Assembly: GCA_963922455.1 (NCBI GenBank)
Contig: CAWUIO010000128.1
Location: 1 to 17,389, forward strand
DNA length: 17,389 nt
DNA from: CAWUIO01 sp963922455
GTDB taxonomy: Bacteria; Bacteroidota; Bacteroidia; Cytophagales; Microscillaceae
Reading direction: 5' to 3'
In this document: one piece after another, positions 1 to 8,236 of the stretch
Numbering within the stretch: position 1 is the first letter of the stretch
Layout of the letters: the number at the start of each line of letters is the position of its first letter
Translations under genes and position numbers: made by a program
Notes under the pieces: model-generated
The model's input: only the letters and a program-made list of their open reading frames with translations
What the model was told of the DNA's origin: nothing
The model's database searches: none

Positions 1-110
1 GCTGGACGTGCGGGGGCCGGCTCGGGCTTGGCTGGGTGGCCCGACCCGGCCCATGCTAGCAGGAGTCTCCTTTTTGCCCCAATTGAATAGGGGCCGGGGA
101 AGCCCCAAAG
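1..110. other. GC-rich non-coding tract at window start
   Basis: This tract is much richer in G and C than the coding DNA after it and contains short self-complementary words (GGCCCGACCC, GGGGCC, CCGGGG, AGCCCC). Frames crossing it give low-complexity Gly/Pro/Arg peptides without family resemblance, so I do not call a gene. It shares only short words with the GC-rich tract at 16247-16385 (for example TCGGGCTT next to CCGG). The two may belong to one dispersed repeat family, but that is inference from eye alignment. It could also be the tail of something cut off by the window edge. Confidence 0.35.
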
Positions 111-206
111 AATTAACTATTGAATTATTTCATCACTTTTTTTGGGAATTGGGTAGGGTAGGGAGCTACGGGTTCGTCTTATGGGCGAACAAAGTAATAA
201 AACCCT

Positions 207-2027
207 ATGTCACACCTTACTCAAATTGTCCTTTTATGGATGTGCTTTTTTTGGATAAACAGTGGCCTTGCTCAAGCCCAAATTTACAGAGATTATGTGG
301 GTGCTGGTCACGATAACTTGCTTCGGGTAAGTGGCTCCCCCCACGTTGGAGCGCACTCTGCCCAAGTAACCGTGGATGGAAATGGGCTAGACAGTGCCTA
401 TATGAAAGTACAGGCTTCCCGCTTTTTGGCCCAAGCCACCTTAGGGGCCAACCGCTCATTAATAGATGCGGTAGCCAAGATGGGCTTTGCCAAATGGATC
501 GATCAACAGCTAAAAGTGCCACCAAGCTCCTTGCAAACCGAATTAGAAAATACCCTCGAGGCATATTATGCCTTTTGCCTGGCTAGTGGGGGGAATGAAG
601 ATATGTGCTACGAATTAGCGGGTGAATATGGTTTTATGTTTCAAGCGGGCTGGTGGCAAGTGGCCATGACTGGGCAAGATTTATTGAGGCAAAGGGTGGC
701 TTTGGCCCTCAGTGAGATTTTTGTGGTATCCGGAATTGGCCAATTTGAAGAGCCTTTTGCTTATGAGCTGTGTAATTATTACGATATGCTCTTAAGGAAT
801 TCTTTTGGCAGGTATGAAGACCTACTCTGGGATGTCACCATGCACCCGGTTATGGGGCAGTACCTGAGCCATTTGAACAATCCGAAGACGGATTTGCAAG
901 CGAATACCCGACCAGATGAAAATTACGCCCGGGAGGTCATGCAGCTTTTTTCCATTGGTTTATTTGAGTTAAACCTAGATGGTACCTTAAAAAAAGATGC
1001 CCAAGGAAATCTGATCCCAACCTACAATAACGATGATATTAAAGAGTTTGCCAAGGTATTTACGGGCCTAGGGGATGGGGCAGAAGATGGGACCTTTGGC
1101 AGCCCTCCGACGGCTTTTGATATTGATTTTCTGGTACCCATGCGTATGTATGAAGAGCACCATGAGCCCGGCCCAAAAAATTTACTAAACGGATTTGTGG
1201 TACCTGCCGGGCAAAGTGGATTGCAAGATATTCGGATGGCCGTAAAGCATCTTTCAGAGCATGCCAATACCGCCCCGTTTATTTCTTACCGTTTGATTCA
1301 ACGCTTGGTAAAATCGAATCCGAGTCCGGCCTATGTGCGGCGAGTATCGGAGGTTTTTTCGAACAATGGCCAAGGAGTACGCGGAGACCTGGGAGCAGTA
1401 GTCAGGGCAATTTTACTAGATCCGGAGGCCCGTGACCCTCAGTGGCTGGCCGATCCAAGTCATGGGAAATTACGGGAGCCGATGATCCGGTATACCCACG
1501 TTTTGAAAGCACTCCAAGCGTATAATGAAAGCAATAACTACCCTAATTTGCCCATGTATGTTTTTGAGGAAGTGCGGCAATTGCCCTTGTTGGCGCCCAG
1601 CGTTTTCAACTTTTTTCTACCCGATTATCAGCCCAATGGTCCGGTAGCTCAGGCCAATTTGGTAGCCCCAGAATTTCAACTGCATAATACGGCCACTTCA
1701 ATCGCCTATTTCAACTTGGTCGATACGTGGGTTAATGATCAATACTTGATGGAAACTGGGGAGATTTATGAAATTTTAGAACAAGAGGTGCCCGACTCGG
1801 TGATAGTCAGATTTCGAGAAGACTCTGCGTGGTTGGAGCCCAAGCCAGAAGTGATATTAGATGAGCTTTCCCTACTTCTGTGCCACGATCAACTTTCGGC
1901 CCCTAGCCGAGAAGCCATTCTAAAAGCTATGCGTGATTTCAGTACCGAGGATGAAAATCTCATGGAGCGCCTGGCTTTGGCGGTCTATCTCATACTGGTA
2001 TCCCCAGATTATAATGTGATCCGATAA
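207..2027 (+). CDS. DUF1800 family secreted protein
   Basis: A 606-residue exported protein of the DUF1800 family (PF08811), whose biochemical function is unknown. The N-terminus has a hydrophobic core and a type I cleavage pattern ending LAQA|Q near residue 24, so it should be secreted or periplasmic. The DUF1800 body starts near residue 72 (FLAQATLGA, then KWIDQQL around 97-102). It includes the conserved stretch YDMLLRNSFGRYEDLLWDVT near 192-211 and the hallmark RPDENYAREVMQLFSIGLFE near 235-254. Length is normal for the family. The first ATG keeps the whole signal peptide; the ATG at 240 would cut into it. Only 24 bases separate its stop from the following DUF1501 gene, which is the usual partner of DUF1800 across many phyla, so the two are very likely co-transcribed and functionally coupled. 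No strong Shine-Dalgarno is visible, as is normal in Bacteroidota. Confidence 0.93.
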   Translation: MSHLTQIVLLWMCFFWINSGLAQAQIYRDYVGAGHDNLLRVSGSPHVGAHSAQVTVDGNGLDSAYMKVQASRFLAQATLGANRSLIDAVAKMGFAKWIDQQLKVPPSSLQTELENTLEAYYAFCLASGGNEDMCYELAGEYGFMFQAGWWQVAMTGQDLLRQRVALALSEIFVVSGIGQFEEPFAYELCNYYDMLLRNSFGRYEDLLWDVTMHPVMGQYLSHLNNPKTDLQANTRPDENYAREVMQLFSIGLFELNLDGTLKKDAQGNLIPTYNNDDIKEFAKVFTGLGDGAEDGTFGSPPTAFDIDFLVPMRMYEEHHEPGPKNLLNGFVVPAGQSGLQDIRMAVKHLSEHANTAPFISYRLIQRLVKSNPSPAYVRRVSEVFSNNGQGVRGDLGAVVRAILLDPEARDPQWLADPSHGKLREPMIRYTHVLKALQAYNESNNYPNLPMYVFEEVRQLPLLAPSVFNFFLPDYQPNGPVAQANLVAPEFQLHNTATSIAYFNLVDTWVNDQYLMETGEIYEILEQEVPDSVIVRFREDSAWLEPKPEVILDELSLLLCHDQLSAPSREAILKAMRDFSTEDENLMERLALAVYLILVSPDYNVIR

Positions 2028-2031
2028 ATAT

Positions 2032-2049
2032 ACAAACGTAACAAACGTC
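2032..2049 (+). repeat. Tandem 9-base repeat before DUF1501 start
   Basis: ACAAACGTA is followed at once by ACAAACGTC, filling the gap between the DUF1800 stop and the DUF1501 ATG at 2052. It lies where a ribosome binding site would be, and no AGGAGG is present. It may simply be an A-rich leader of the kind favoured in Bacteroidota; a two-copy repeat this short can arise by chance. Confidence 0.3.
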
Positions 2050-2051
2050 TC

Positions 2052-3446
2052 ATGAACCGAAGAAACTTTCTACATAAAGCCGGTTGTGCCTCTCTGGGTA
2101 CCTTACCCTTTTTATCAACCTGGATGAGCTTGAGCCAAGTTCAGGCAGCAGCAATCAATAATGCCCAAAATGTTCCAGATTCGGAGGATTACCGGGCGCT
2201 GGTTTGCATTCTACTGGCCGGAGGAAACGATAGTTTTAATATGTTGGTGCCCCGGGGAGCCAGTGAGCATGCGGCCTACAGCGCAACCCGTTCCAATTTG
2301 GCCCTGCCTCAGGCCGGTTTATTACCGATACGTACAAGCCTTCAAACGGGTATAGACTTGGGCATTCATCCGTCTATGCCGGAGGTGCAGCAGCTTTATC
2401 AAGATAAAAAACTGGCATTTATATCAAACATAGGGACTTTGGTGGAGCCTATGACCAAAGCAGAGTTTCAAAATGACTCCTTGAAAATCCCGCTGGGTTT
2501 GTTTAGCCATTCTGACCAAATCATGCATTGGCAAACCTCGGTACCCAATGAGCGCAATGCGATTGGTTGGGGAGGGAAGATGGCCGATCTACTCTCAAGC
2601 CTCAATGGAAACCAAAATGTATCTATGAATATTTCCCTCTCGGGCAATAATGTTTTTCAAGCCGGTAATAAAACGGTTGAGTATACCATCGAGCCGGGGA
2701 TAGGCGCAAAAACGATCAATGGCTACCAAGGAGAGGGATTTTTGGAGCAGATTCGTACCCAAGCGGTCAATAGCCTCCTGGAACTACAATACCAAAACAT
2801 ATTCCATCAAACGTATGTGAACACAATTAACGTAGGTATTCAGGCCAATCAGGAATTTAGCCAAGCACTCAATTCTACCCCAGCTTTGAACAGTTCCTTT
2901 TCCTCAAGTCCGATTTCTCCCAATTTTGAAATGATTGCCCGTACCATTGGCGCACGTAAGACCCTCAATATGAAAAGGCAAACTTTTTTCATTTCGTTTG
3001 GAGGCTGGGACCACCACGATGAAGTAATTAATACACAAGCCCAGATGCTGGGCGTGGTTAGTAAAGCCCTGGGAGAGTTTCAAGCTGCCTTGGAAGAATT
3101 AGGGGTAGCCGACTGTGTAACAACTTTTGGAATATCCGATTTTGCCCGTACCCTTACATCCAATGGTAATGGCTCCGATCACGGATGGGGGGGGAATACA
3201 TTTGTCATGGGAGGGCATGTGAAGGGAGGCGAAGTATATGGGCAATACCCTGACCTGGCGCTTCATAATAATTTGGATGTTGGGGGTGGGGTCTTAATCC
3301 CTACTACGGCTACCGATCAGTATTTTGCTGAATTAGCCCTTTGGATGGGCGTTTCACCCAATGATCTGTCCTTAGTCTTACCGAATATCGGTAACTTCTA
3401 TAGTCCAGGTTCTCCCCAACTTCCTATCGGTTTCCTAAAATCCTAA
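2052..3446 (+). CDS. DUF1501 family protein, Tat-exported
   Basis: A 464-residue DUF1501 protein (PF07394), a family grouped by fold with alkaline-phosphatase/sulfatase-like enzymes but without an established reaction. The N-terminus NRRNFLHKAG followed by a hydrophobic stretch is a twin-arginine signal with R3-R4, implying export of a folded, perhaps metal-bearing, protein. Conserved blocks visible are LLAGGNDSFNMLVPR (about 54-68), GGWDHHDE (317-324), DFARTL (363-368) and DHGWGG (376-381). The His/Asp-rich blocks are plausible metal ligands by analogy with the superfamily. It sits in the middle of a three-gene unit, 24 bases after DUF1800 and 11 bases before the T9SS-tailed protein. A G8 run at 3187-3194 encodes part of the DHGWGG motif; the frame is intact through it. 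Confidence 0.93.
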   Translation: MNRRNFLHKAGCASLGTLPFLSTWMSLSQVQAAAINNAQNVPDSEDYRALVCILLAGGNDSFNMLVPRGASEHAAYSATRSNLALPQAGLLPIRTSLQTGIDLGIHPSMPEVQQLYQDKKLAFISNIGTLVEPMTKAEFQNDSLKIPLGLFSHSDQIMHWQTSVPNERNAIGWGGKMADLLSSLNGNQNVSMNISLSGNNVFQAGNKTVEYTIEPGIGAKTINGYQGEGFLEQIRTQAVNSLLELQYQNIFHQTYVNTINVGIQANQEFSQALNSTPALNSSFSSSPISPNFEMIARTIGARKTLNMKRQTFFISFGGWDHHDEVINTQAQMLGVVSKALGEFQAALEELGVADCVTTFGISDFARTLTSNGNGSDHGWGGNTFVMGGHVKGGEVYGQYPDLALHNNLDVGGGVLIPTTATDQYFAELALWMGVSPNDLSLVLPNIGNFYSPGSPQLPIGFLKS

Positions 3447-3457
3447 TTTATAGAAAT

Positions 3458-4192
3458 ATGCTACGATCTATCTATATTTTCCTCGTGTGTATAATAGCCT
3501 CTTGCGATCTTTGGGCTCAGGAGTGGCCTTCAGGGTTTACCCATGACACCCGACCTAGCGAGCAATGGTTATCGTGTACACCCAGTGCCAATCCTAATAC
3601 CCAAAGAGGCGAAAGTTATTGGCTGATGTTTGATTTGGGGTACACCTATCCATTGACAAACAGCACCATATGGAATTATAATGTGCCCGGAGACGGTCAC
3701 ATGGGAGCGACCCGTTTGGCGGTAGACTATTCCTTGGATGGACAAGTTTGGCAATCGTGGGGTGAGATACATCTGGATACGGCCACTGGAAGGAGAGATT
3801 ATGCCGGACAAGCTGGGCCAGATTTTACCGGTACCCGGATCAGGTTTGTACTATTTACGGTCTTAGAAACAGCACAAATGCCGATGAGGTGTGCGGGTTT
3901 AGGCGAAGTTCGGTTTAATTTGGATCAAACGGTTACTTCTACCTTTCCCAGAGAACAAACGAGCTTGAAAATATTTCCCAATCCAACCTTTGGCCCGGTT
4001 GAGTTGGAAGTACCTGGTATCAGGCCAGAGCGGATATTTATTTACGATGATCAAGGAAAACTCCTTTTGGAACGCGAGGCAAAATCCGAAAAAGTGAGCT
4101 TAAACTTAAAATCTTGGCTTCCCGGATTATATTTAATTCGATTAGTAGGCCAGAACGGGCAGCATTTTGAGCAAAAGCTCGTCTTAAAATAA
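3458..4192 (+). CDS. Secreted galactose-binding-like protein with T9SS sorting domain
   Basis: A 244-residue secreted protein. After a hydrophobic N-terminus ending near LWAQ|E (residue 20), residues about 30-155 form a beta-rich module resembling F5/8-type C (discoidin-like) carbohydrate/ligand-binding folds: it has WLMFDLG, RLAVDYSLDGQVW, then GTRIRFVLFT, with C40 and C145 placed as a possible disulfide. Residues about 169-244 are a type IX secretion C-terminal sorting domain (LKIFPNPTFGPVEL ... IYDDQGKLL ... GLYLIRL ... QKLVLK), which in Bacteroidota directs passage across the outer membrane and surface attachment or release. The module assignment is by fold-like pattern only and is moderate; the sorting domain is clear. 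The start is 11 bases after DUF1501, so it is the third gene of the unit. One oddity is that IASC at residues 13-16 could act as a lipobox, making it ambiguous whether signal peptidase I or II acts. Confidence 0.85.
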   Translation: MLRSIYIFLVCIIASCDLWAQEWPSGFTHDTRPSEQWLSCTPSANPNTQRGESYWLMFDLGYTYPLTNSTIWNYNVPGDGHMGATRLAVDYSLDGQVWQSWGEIHLDTATGRRDYAGQAGPDFTGTRIRFVLFTVLETAQMPMRCAGLGEVRFNLDQTVTSTFPREQTSLKIFPNPTFGPVELEVPGIRPERIFIYDDQGKLLLEREAKSEKVSLNLKSWLPGLYLIRLVGQNGQHFEQKLVLK

Positions 4193-4223
4193 ATGATCTC
4201 CTCTTAGAGTACGTTGTGCTTTT

Positions 4224-4256
4224 AAAAAAGGGATGGAATGCTCCATTCCTTTTTTT
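4224..4256 (+). terminator. Rho-independent terminator after the DUF1800/DUF1501 unit
   Basis: The 8-pair stem GGGATGGA (4230-4237) with TCCATTCC (4242-4249) includes one G-U pair, closes an ATGC loop, and is followed by seven T. Six A precede the stem, so it would also work in the opposite direction. It lies 32 bases after the stop of the T9SS-tailed gene and ends the + strand unit. Confidence 0.85.
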
Positions 4257-4580
4257 ATATACCAATGCTTGCCTTAGGCCCATATCCGCTCACGCTAAAA
4301 TAATGTTAAAAAAGGCCTTAGGCCCTTCCTTGGGTTCACAAAGCTTGATCAAGCGGTAGAATCAAAGTATATTGCATAAGAGCCAATAAGGGAAGTCGGA
4401 AATCCCTTTTCTGAATACCTACCCTATTACTACCTATACATCTCAAACTTTTATTGGAATAATCCTTAATGGTTTTTCGATGCAATTGATTTATGCAATT
4501 TCATAGTATTGGTATAAGTCTTGGGTGATCGGGTTTTTATTCCTGGCAGGAAATAGTAAAAAGTAAAAAGATTAATTTTC
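4257..4580. other. Intergenic region upstream of the barrel gene, with short repeats
   Basis: I see no convincing gene in this gap. It holds an 11-base direct repeat GCCTTAGGCCC at 4271-4281 and 4315-4325 (the second copy lies in the odd palindrome GGCCTTAGGCC, 4314-4324), the palindrome CTTGATCAAG near 4345, and a weak hairpin AAGGGA (4388-4393) with TCCCTT (4403-4408) followed by T. The closest -7 box is a one-mismatch TAGTATTG near 4505-4512, which is not enough to call a promoter. The repeats could be operator sites for the barrel gene, but nothing proves it. Confidence 0.4.
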
Positions 4581-5777
4581 ATGAAAGCAAGCGTACTCTT
4601 TTGGTTCGTCATGGTATGTTATACGGTGGGGACCGCGCAAATCCGGTATGAAGAAGGGTATTATATCGATAATGCAGGAAAACGTCATGCGGTATTTATC
4701 AAAAATGTGGACTGGAAAAACAATCCAAAAAAGTTTTCTTACAAAGAAAAGATGGAAGATAAGCATCTCGTGAAGAAGATTGAGGAGGTGATGGAGTTTG
4801 GGATAGATGATTTCTCCAAATACAAACGCTTTTATGTGAAGATTGACCGCTCAAGTAATTATCTAAACCGCTTGAGTAAACATAAAGAAATGGATTGGGA
4901 CATGGATACCCTTTTCCTTAAAACCCTAGTAGAAGGGAAAGCCGAGCTTTACATATATGAGCACAAAGACTATGTGCGATTTTATTACAGCAAAGACGGG
5001 GGGGATATCCAAGCCTTAGTATATAAAAAGTACCGAGCGTCTGGGCAACATTTGGGAGAAGTAAATCGCTTTCGATTACAATTATGGAATAATGTCAAAT
5101 GCGAAGGAATGTACCCCCGAGATGTTGAGAAACTACGCTACACACAGAAAGATTTGATTGCATACTTTACTAAGTATAATGCATGTTTTAAAATTATCGA
5201 AGATCCGGTCAACTTTGAACAGTTAGAAAAGCGAGATGCCCTCAACATTTATTTAAGGCCTGGGATTAACTTTGGCTCTATTCAGATTAACACTAACCTG
5301 GCTTCTTCTCGCATGGGAAAGATTAGACGTTCGCCAGCTACCCGTTTTGGGATAGAATTTGAATACATACTACCCTTCAATAAGGGTAAATGGGCTCTTT
5401 TGGTGGAGCCAACCTTTCAATCCTACAAAACGGATCAGATGCTTAGTGGTAAGGAAACAGTGGTAGATTATAAATCCATACAGCTTCCCTTGGGTATCAG
5501 GCATTACTTTTTCTTAAGTAAAAAATCACGAATTTTCCTGAATGCTCATTTCTTATTGGATATAGATTTAGACAATTCTTTGATCAGTTTTGAGCAAGAT
5601 CCTGATTTGATAATCAGTTCTACCGGTAATTTGGCGGCTGGTCTTGGCTTCAATTATAACAATAGGGTGAGTCTGGAATTTCGGTATGGGGCCCGCCGAG
5701 AAATATTAAAAACTTCAGTTGAGTTTACTTCAAAATACACCAGCTACGGAATTGTTTTGGGACTCAATATTCTGTAG
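4581..5777 (+). CDS. Outer-membrane beta-barrel protein with N-terminal periplasmic domain
   Basis: A 398-residue exported protein. A signal peptide (hydrophobic FWFVMVCYTV, cleavage pattern GTAQ near residue 20) leads into about 195 residues of charged sequence (roughly 21-215), starting with a beta-hairpin-like segment (EEGYYIDNAGKRHAVFI) of a type common in Bacteroidota envelope proteins. From about residue 221 (ALNIYLRPGINFGSI) to the end it shows alternating hydrophobic/polar strands typical of the small beta-barrel (porin-family, OMP_b-brl-like) proteins of the phylum: FGIEFEYIL, WALLVEPTF, IQLPLGIRHYFF, RVSLEFRYG, YGIVLGLNIL. It probably spans the outer membrane with the N-terminal part in the periplasm. 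The ligand is unknown. It stands alone between a terminator-containing gap and the convergent pbpC gene. Confidence 0.8.
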   Translation: MKASVLFWFVMVCYTVGTAQIRYEEGYYIDNAGKRHAVFIKNVDWKNNPKKFSYKEKMEDKHLVKKIEEVMEFGIDDFSKYKRFYVKIDRSSNYLNRLSKHKEMDWDMDTLFLKTLVEGKAELYIYEHKDYVRFYYSKDGGDIQALVYKKYRASGQHLGEVNRFRLQLWNNVKCEGMYPRDVEKLRYTQKDLIAYFTKYNACFKIIEDPVNFEQLEKRDALNIYLRPGINFGSIQINTNLASSRMGKIRRSPATRFGIEFEYILPFNKGKWALLVEPTFQSYKTDQMLSGKETVVDYKSIQLPLGIRHYFFLSKKSRIFLNAHFLLDIDLDNSLISFEQDPDLIISSTGNLAAGLGFNYNNRVSLEFRYGARREILKTSVEFTSKYTSYGIVLGLNIL

Positions 5778-5832
5778 AAACAATGTTGAAAATCTTGGCT
5801 CAAAACGCCTATAACTTGGGAAGGCCCATACC

Positions 5833-8208
5833 TTACTGATAGAGCACTCGAATGTCAATATGCGAAGTGCGCCCTCTGTCATCGGTACATGAGATCGTAT
5901 GCTTGCCTATTTCGGGAGTAAAAAACAACTCTTCTCCCACGGGAACACGCTGGTAAAAGGTGTCATCGATATACCAATCAATTTGCTTAGTATCATTGCC
6001 GGCCCGGCACGATAAGAGTAACTGCGCAGGGGCATCGCGATCAATAAGGTATTCTCGATCGGCACTGGGTGAGGTAATGAGAGGAGGCTCACCGCTGGTT
6101 TCAAATGGCCGGGTACATTGGGGATGGTGCGGTGGTGGACTATTCCAATCTAAGCCCATAGCCTGATAAAAAACTGCTATTTCAGGCTTAAAATGATCAT
6201 AGAGTCTCTTTTTAAAGCTCTGGGAAGGCAAACAATGCATACAATAGGACTCAGACTCGTCTTCTGACACAAAGTATACCTTTTGATGATTACAGGTATG
6301 GCTAGAGGAAACCAAGGGTATATAATAATCCAAGACCTGTTCTCGACAGAAAGTATCGGGGGGTAAGCCCGACTTGGAGCATACCCATCGCTGTTTTAAG
6401 GCCAATGGTCCGGCAAACCAATCTTGGGGAGATGGGGGTGACAAGCTATTAAAAAGCTCGAAAAGGAGGGGAGTAGCCGTTTGGGCTCCTACAAGTTCAC
6501 TAGAGCTCTCACCCGAAAAATTACCGAGCCAAACCCCGATCGTATAGCGGGTATTGAAGCCAATACTCCAAGCATCCCTACGCCCAAAAGAAGTCCCGGT
6601 TTTCCAGGCGATCCGACTGCGCGCATGGGTGTTTTCAAACCCAGAAGGCAGATCAGGCCTTTGGCCCTGACTCAACATATGTGCCGTGACAAAAGCCGCG
6701 GATGGGGAGAGGAGGCCTACTCCACTGTCGGGTGTGCTCACGGGTAGAAAACTGAGCGGGGTAAACCTTCCTTCTTGGCTAAAACTACGATAAAGGTTGC
6801 TAAGTTGCTCCAAGCTCACTCCACAACCTCCTAAAATAACGCTGAGTCCTAGCTTTTTTTGATCCGTTTCGATTTGCCTGAAATTGGCCCGGATAAGCTT
6901 TTTTAAAAAGGCTTCCAAACCAATACGCTCTAAGACCTTGACAGCCGGAATATTTAGTGACTGGATGAGGGCCCGCTCGGCCGAGATGGGCCCCTGAAAG
7001 TTTTTATAGAAGTTTTCTGGCTCAAAACCCTGAAAATCACTAGGTACATCAGCCAGGATAGTTTTGGGGTTTAGTTTACCTAGGTCAAATGCTAGGGCAT
7101 AGGCCAGGGGTTTTAAGGTGCTTCCGGGGGAGCGTATAGCCTCTATGCCATCTACTTCACCGGCGTGTTCGCGGTCTTTAAATTCACTAGATCCCAAGTA
7201 GGCCCGTACTTCCCCAGTAACATTGTCCAAAACCAATACGGAGACATTATGAATGCCTTGTTGGGCCCAGCTTTGCACGTGTCTTCGACTTAGTTGTTCT
7301 ACCTGTTGTTGGGTGCCCAGGTCAATACTGGTATATAAAATGGGCACCTTGGGATAATCCCGATGCATACGGCGACTCAAGTGCGGGGCCAGGCGAGGGG
7401 TCGGTTTCTTGGATACTTCCAGAGGTTCTTCCAAGGCACTATTGATTTGCGATTCGGGGAATACGTCTGCCTTCCCCAGTCTACGAAGCCAGCGATTACG
7501 TTCTTTCCTTATGTGATCATTGGCTTCCCCCAGTCGAAGGCTGGTAGGACGGTTAGGAATAATTGCCAGCGTAATTATTTGGGCCAAGCTCAATTTGTCC
7601 GGGTTACGCTCAAAATAAATCCAAGCGGCCGATTTAACTCCTTCTATATTGCCTCCATACGGAATGAGGTTGAGATATAATTGTAAAATCTCTTCTTTGG
7701 AGTAATGTAAGTCTAGTTGCAAGGCTCTGAACATTTCAATCAGCTTATTGCGGTAGGTGCGGGCTCGGGGCCGGAGCAGGCGAATTACTTGCATACTGAT
7801 GGTTGAGGCGCCTGAGGTTTTTTTCCAATACAATAGATTGAGTAAGCTGGCCCGGATCACCGAAATGGGGTTAATCCCCGGATGGTAGTAGAAGTACTTA
7901 TCTTCTTTGTAAATAATAGCTTTTTGTAAAGCCGGTATAATTTCGGGCAGTTCCGTTTTAAAACGCCATTTATCCGATGCATTGAGGTATCCGTGGAGAA
8001 AGGTAGAGTCCCGAGCCATGATCATTTGGGAATAATCCAATTGCACTCGAAGAGGAAAAAGCAGGTCTAAAAGCAGAAAAAAAAAGAATCCTCCCCCCCA
8101 TGTCAAAGCAAAATATTTCAAGAGCTTTAGTTTGGAGGTTTTTGAAAATAAAAACCCCTTAGGAAAACCCTTAACAGAATGAATAATACTAGAAAAGCGA
8201 AATTTCAT
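5833..8208 (-). CDS. pbpC: Penicillin-binding protein 1C (bifunctional peptidoglycan synthase)
   Basis: A 791-residue class A penicillin-binding protein, inner-membrane anchored with catalytic domains in the periplasm; it polymerises lipid II and cross-links peptidoglycan. In order: a cytoplasmic tail; one membrane segment at about 32-53; a GT51 glycosyltransferase with EDKYFYYHPG (102-111, catalytic E102), GASTISMQ (133-140), RNKLIEM (153-159) and LYLNLIPYGG (177-186); a transpeptidase with SxxK at S363-K366, SLN at 417-419 and KTGTS at 536-540; and a PbpC-type C-terminal domain from about 705. A Cys-rich linker (C610, C621, C639, C656, C659) precedes that domain. All catalytic motifs are present, so it should be active. 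Its start is 28 bases after the cotransporter stop, suggesting read-through from that gene. The alpha-2-macroglobulin gene that often neighbours pbpC is not in the window. Confidence 0.95.
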   Translation of the reverse strand: MKFRFSSIIHSVKGFPKGFLFSKTSKLKLLKYFALTWGGGFFFFLLLDLLFPLRVQLDYSQMIMARDSTFLHGYLNASDKWRFKTELPEIIPALQKAIIYKEDKYFYYHPGINPISVIRASLLNLLYWKKTSGASTISMQVIRLLRPRARTYRNKLIEMFRALQLDLHYSKEEILQLYLNLIPYGGNIEGVKSAAWIYFERNPDKLSLAQIITLAIIPNRPTSLRLGEANDHIRKERNRWLRRLGKADVFPESQINSALEEPLEVSKKPTPRLAPHLSRRMHRDYPKVPILYTSIDLGTQQQVEQLSRRHVQSWAQQGIHNVSVLVLDNVTGEVRAYLGSSEFKDREHAGEVDGIEAIRSPGSTLKPLAYALAFDLGKLNPKTILADVPSDFQGFEPENFYKNFQGPISAERALIQSLNIPAVKVLERIGLEAFLKKLIRANFRQIETDQKKLGLSVILGGCGVSLEQLSNLYRSFSQEGRFTPLSFLPVSTPDSGVGLLSPSAAFVTAHMLSQGQRPDLPSGFENTHARSRIAWKTGTSFGRRDAWSIGFNTRYTIGVWLGNFSGESSSELVGAQTATPLLFELFNSLSPPSPQDWFAGPLALKQRWVCSKSGLPPDTFCREQVLDYYIPLVSSSHTCNHQKVYFVSEDESESYCMHCLPSQSFKKRLYDHFKPEIAVFYQAMGLDWNSPPPHHPQCTRPFETSGEPPLITSPSADREYLIDRDAPAQLLLSCRAGNDTKQIDWYIDDTFYQRVPVGEELFFTPEIGKHTISCTDDRGRTSHIDIRVLYQ

Positions 8209-8236
8209 GAATGTATAGTAGCCAAACTAAATAGAC

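Noticed and set aside
8..316. A 102-residue + strand frame at the window start
   Set aside because: It crosses the GC-rich tract and overlaps the signal peptide of the DUF1800 gene in another frame. The peptide is low-complexity with no family resemblance.
3187..3194. G8 run in the DUF1501 gene as a phase-variation tract
   Set aside because: It encodes part of a conserved DHGWGG motif far inside the gene and the frame is intact. The run is explained by Trp-Gly-Gly codons, though slippage cannot be excluded by reading.
5778..5832. A terminator between the convergent barrel and pbpC genes
   Set aside because: I looked on both strands for a stem with a T-tract in these 55 bases and found none convincing.
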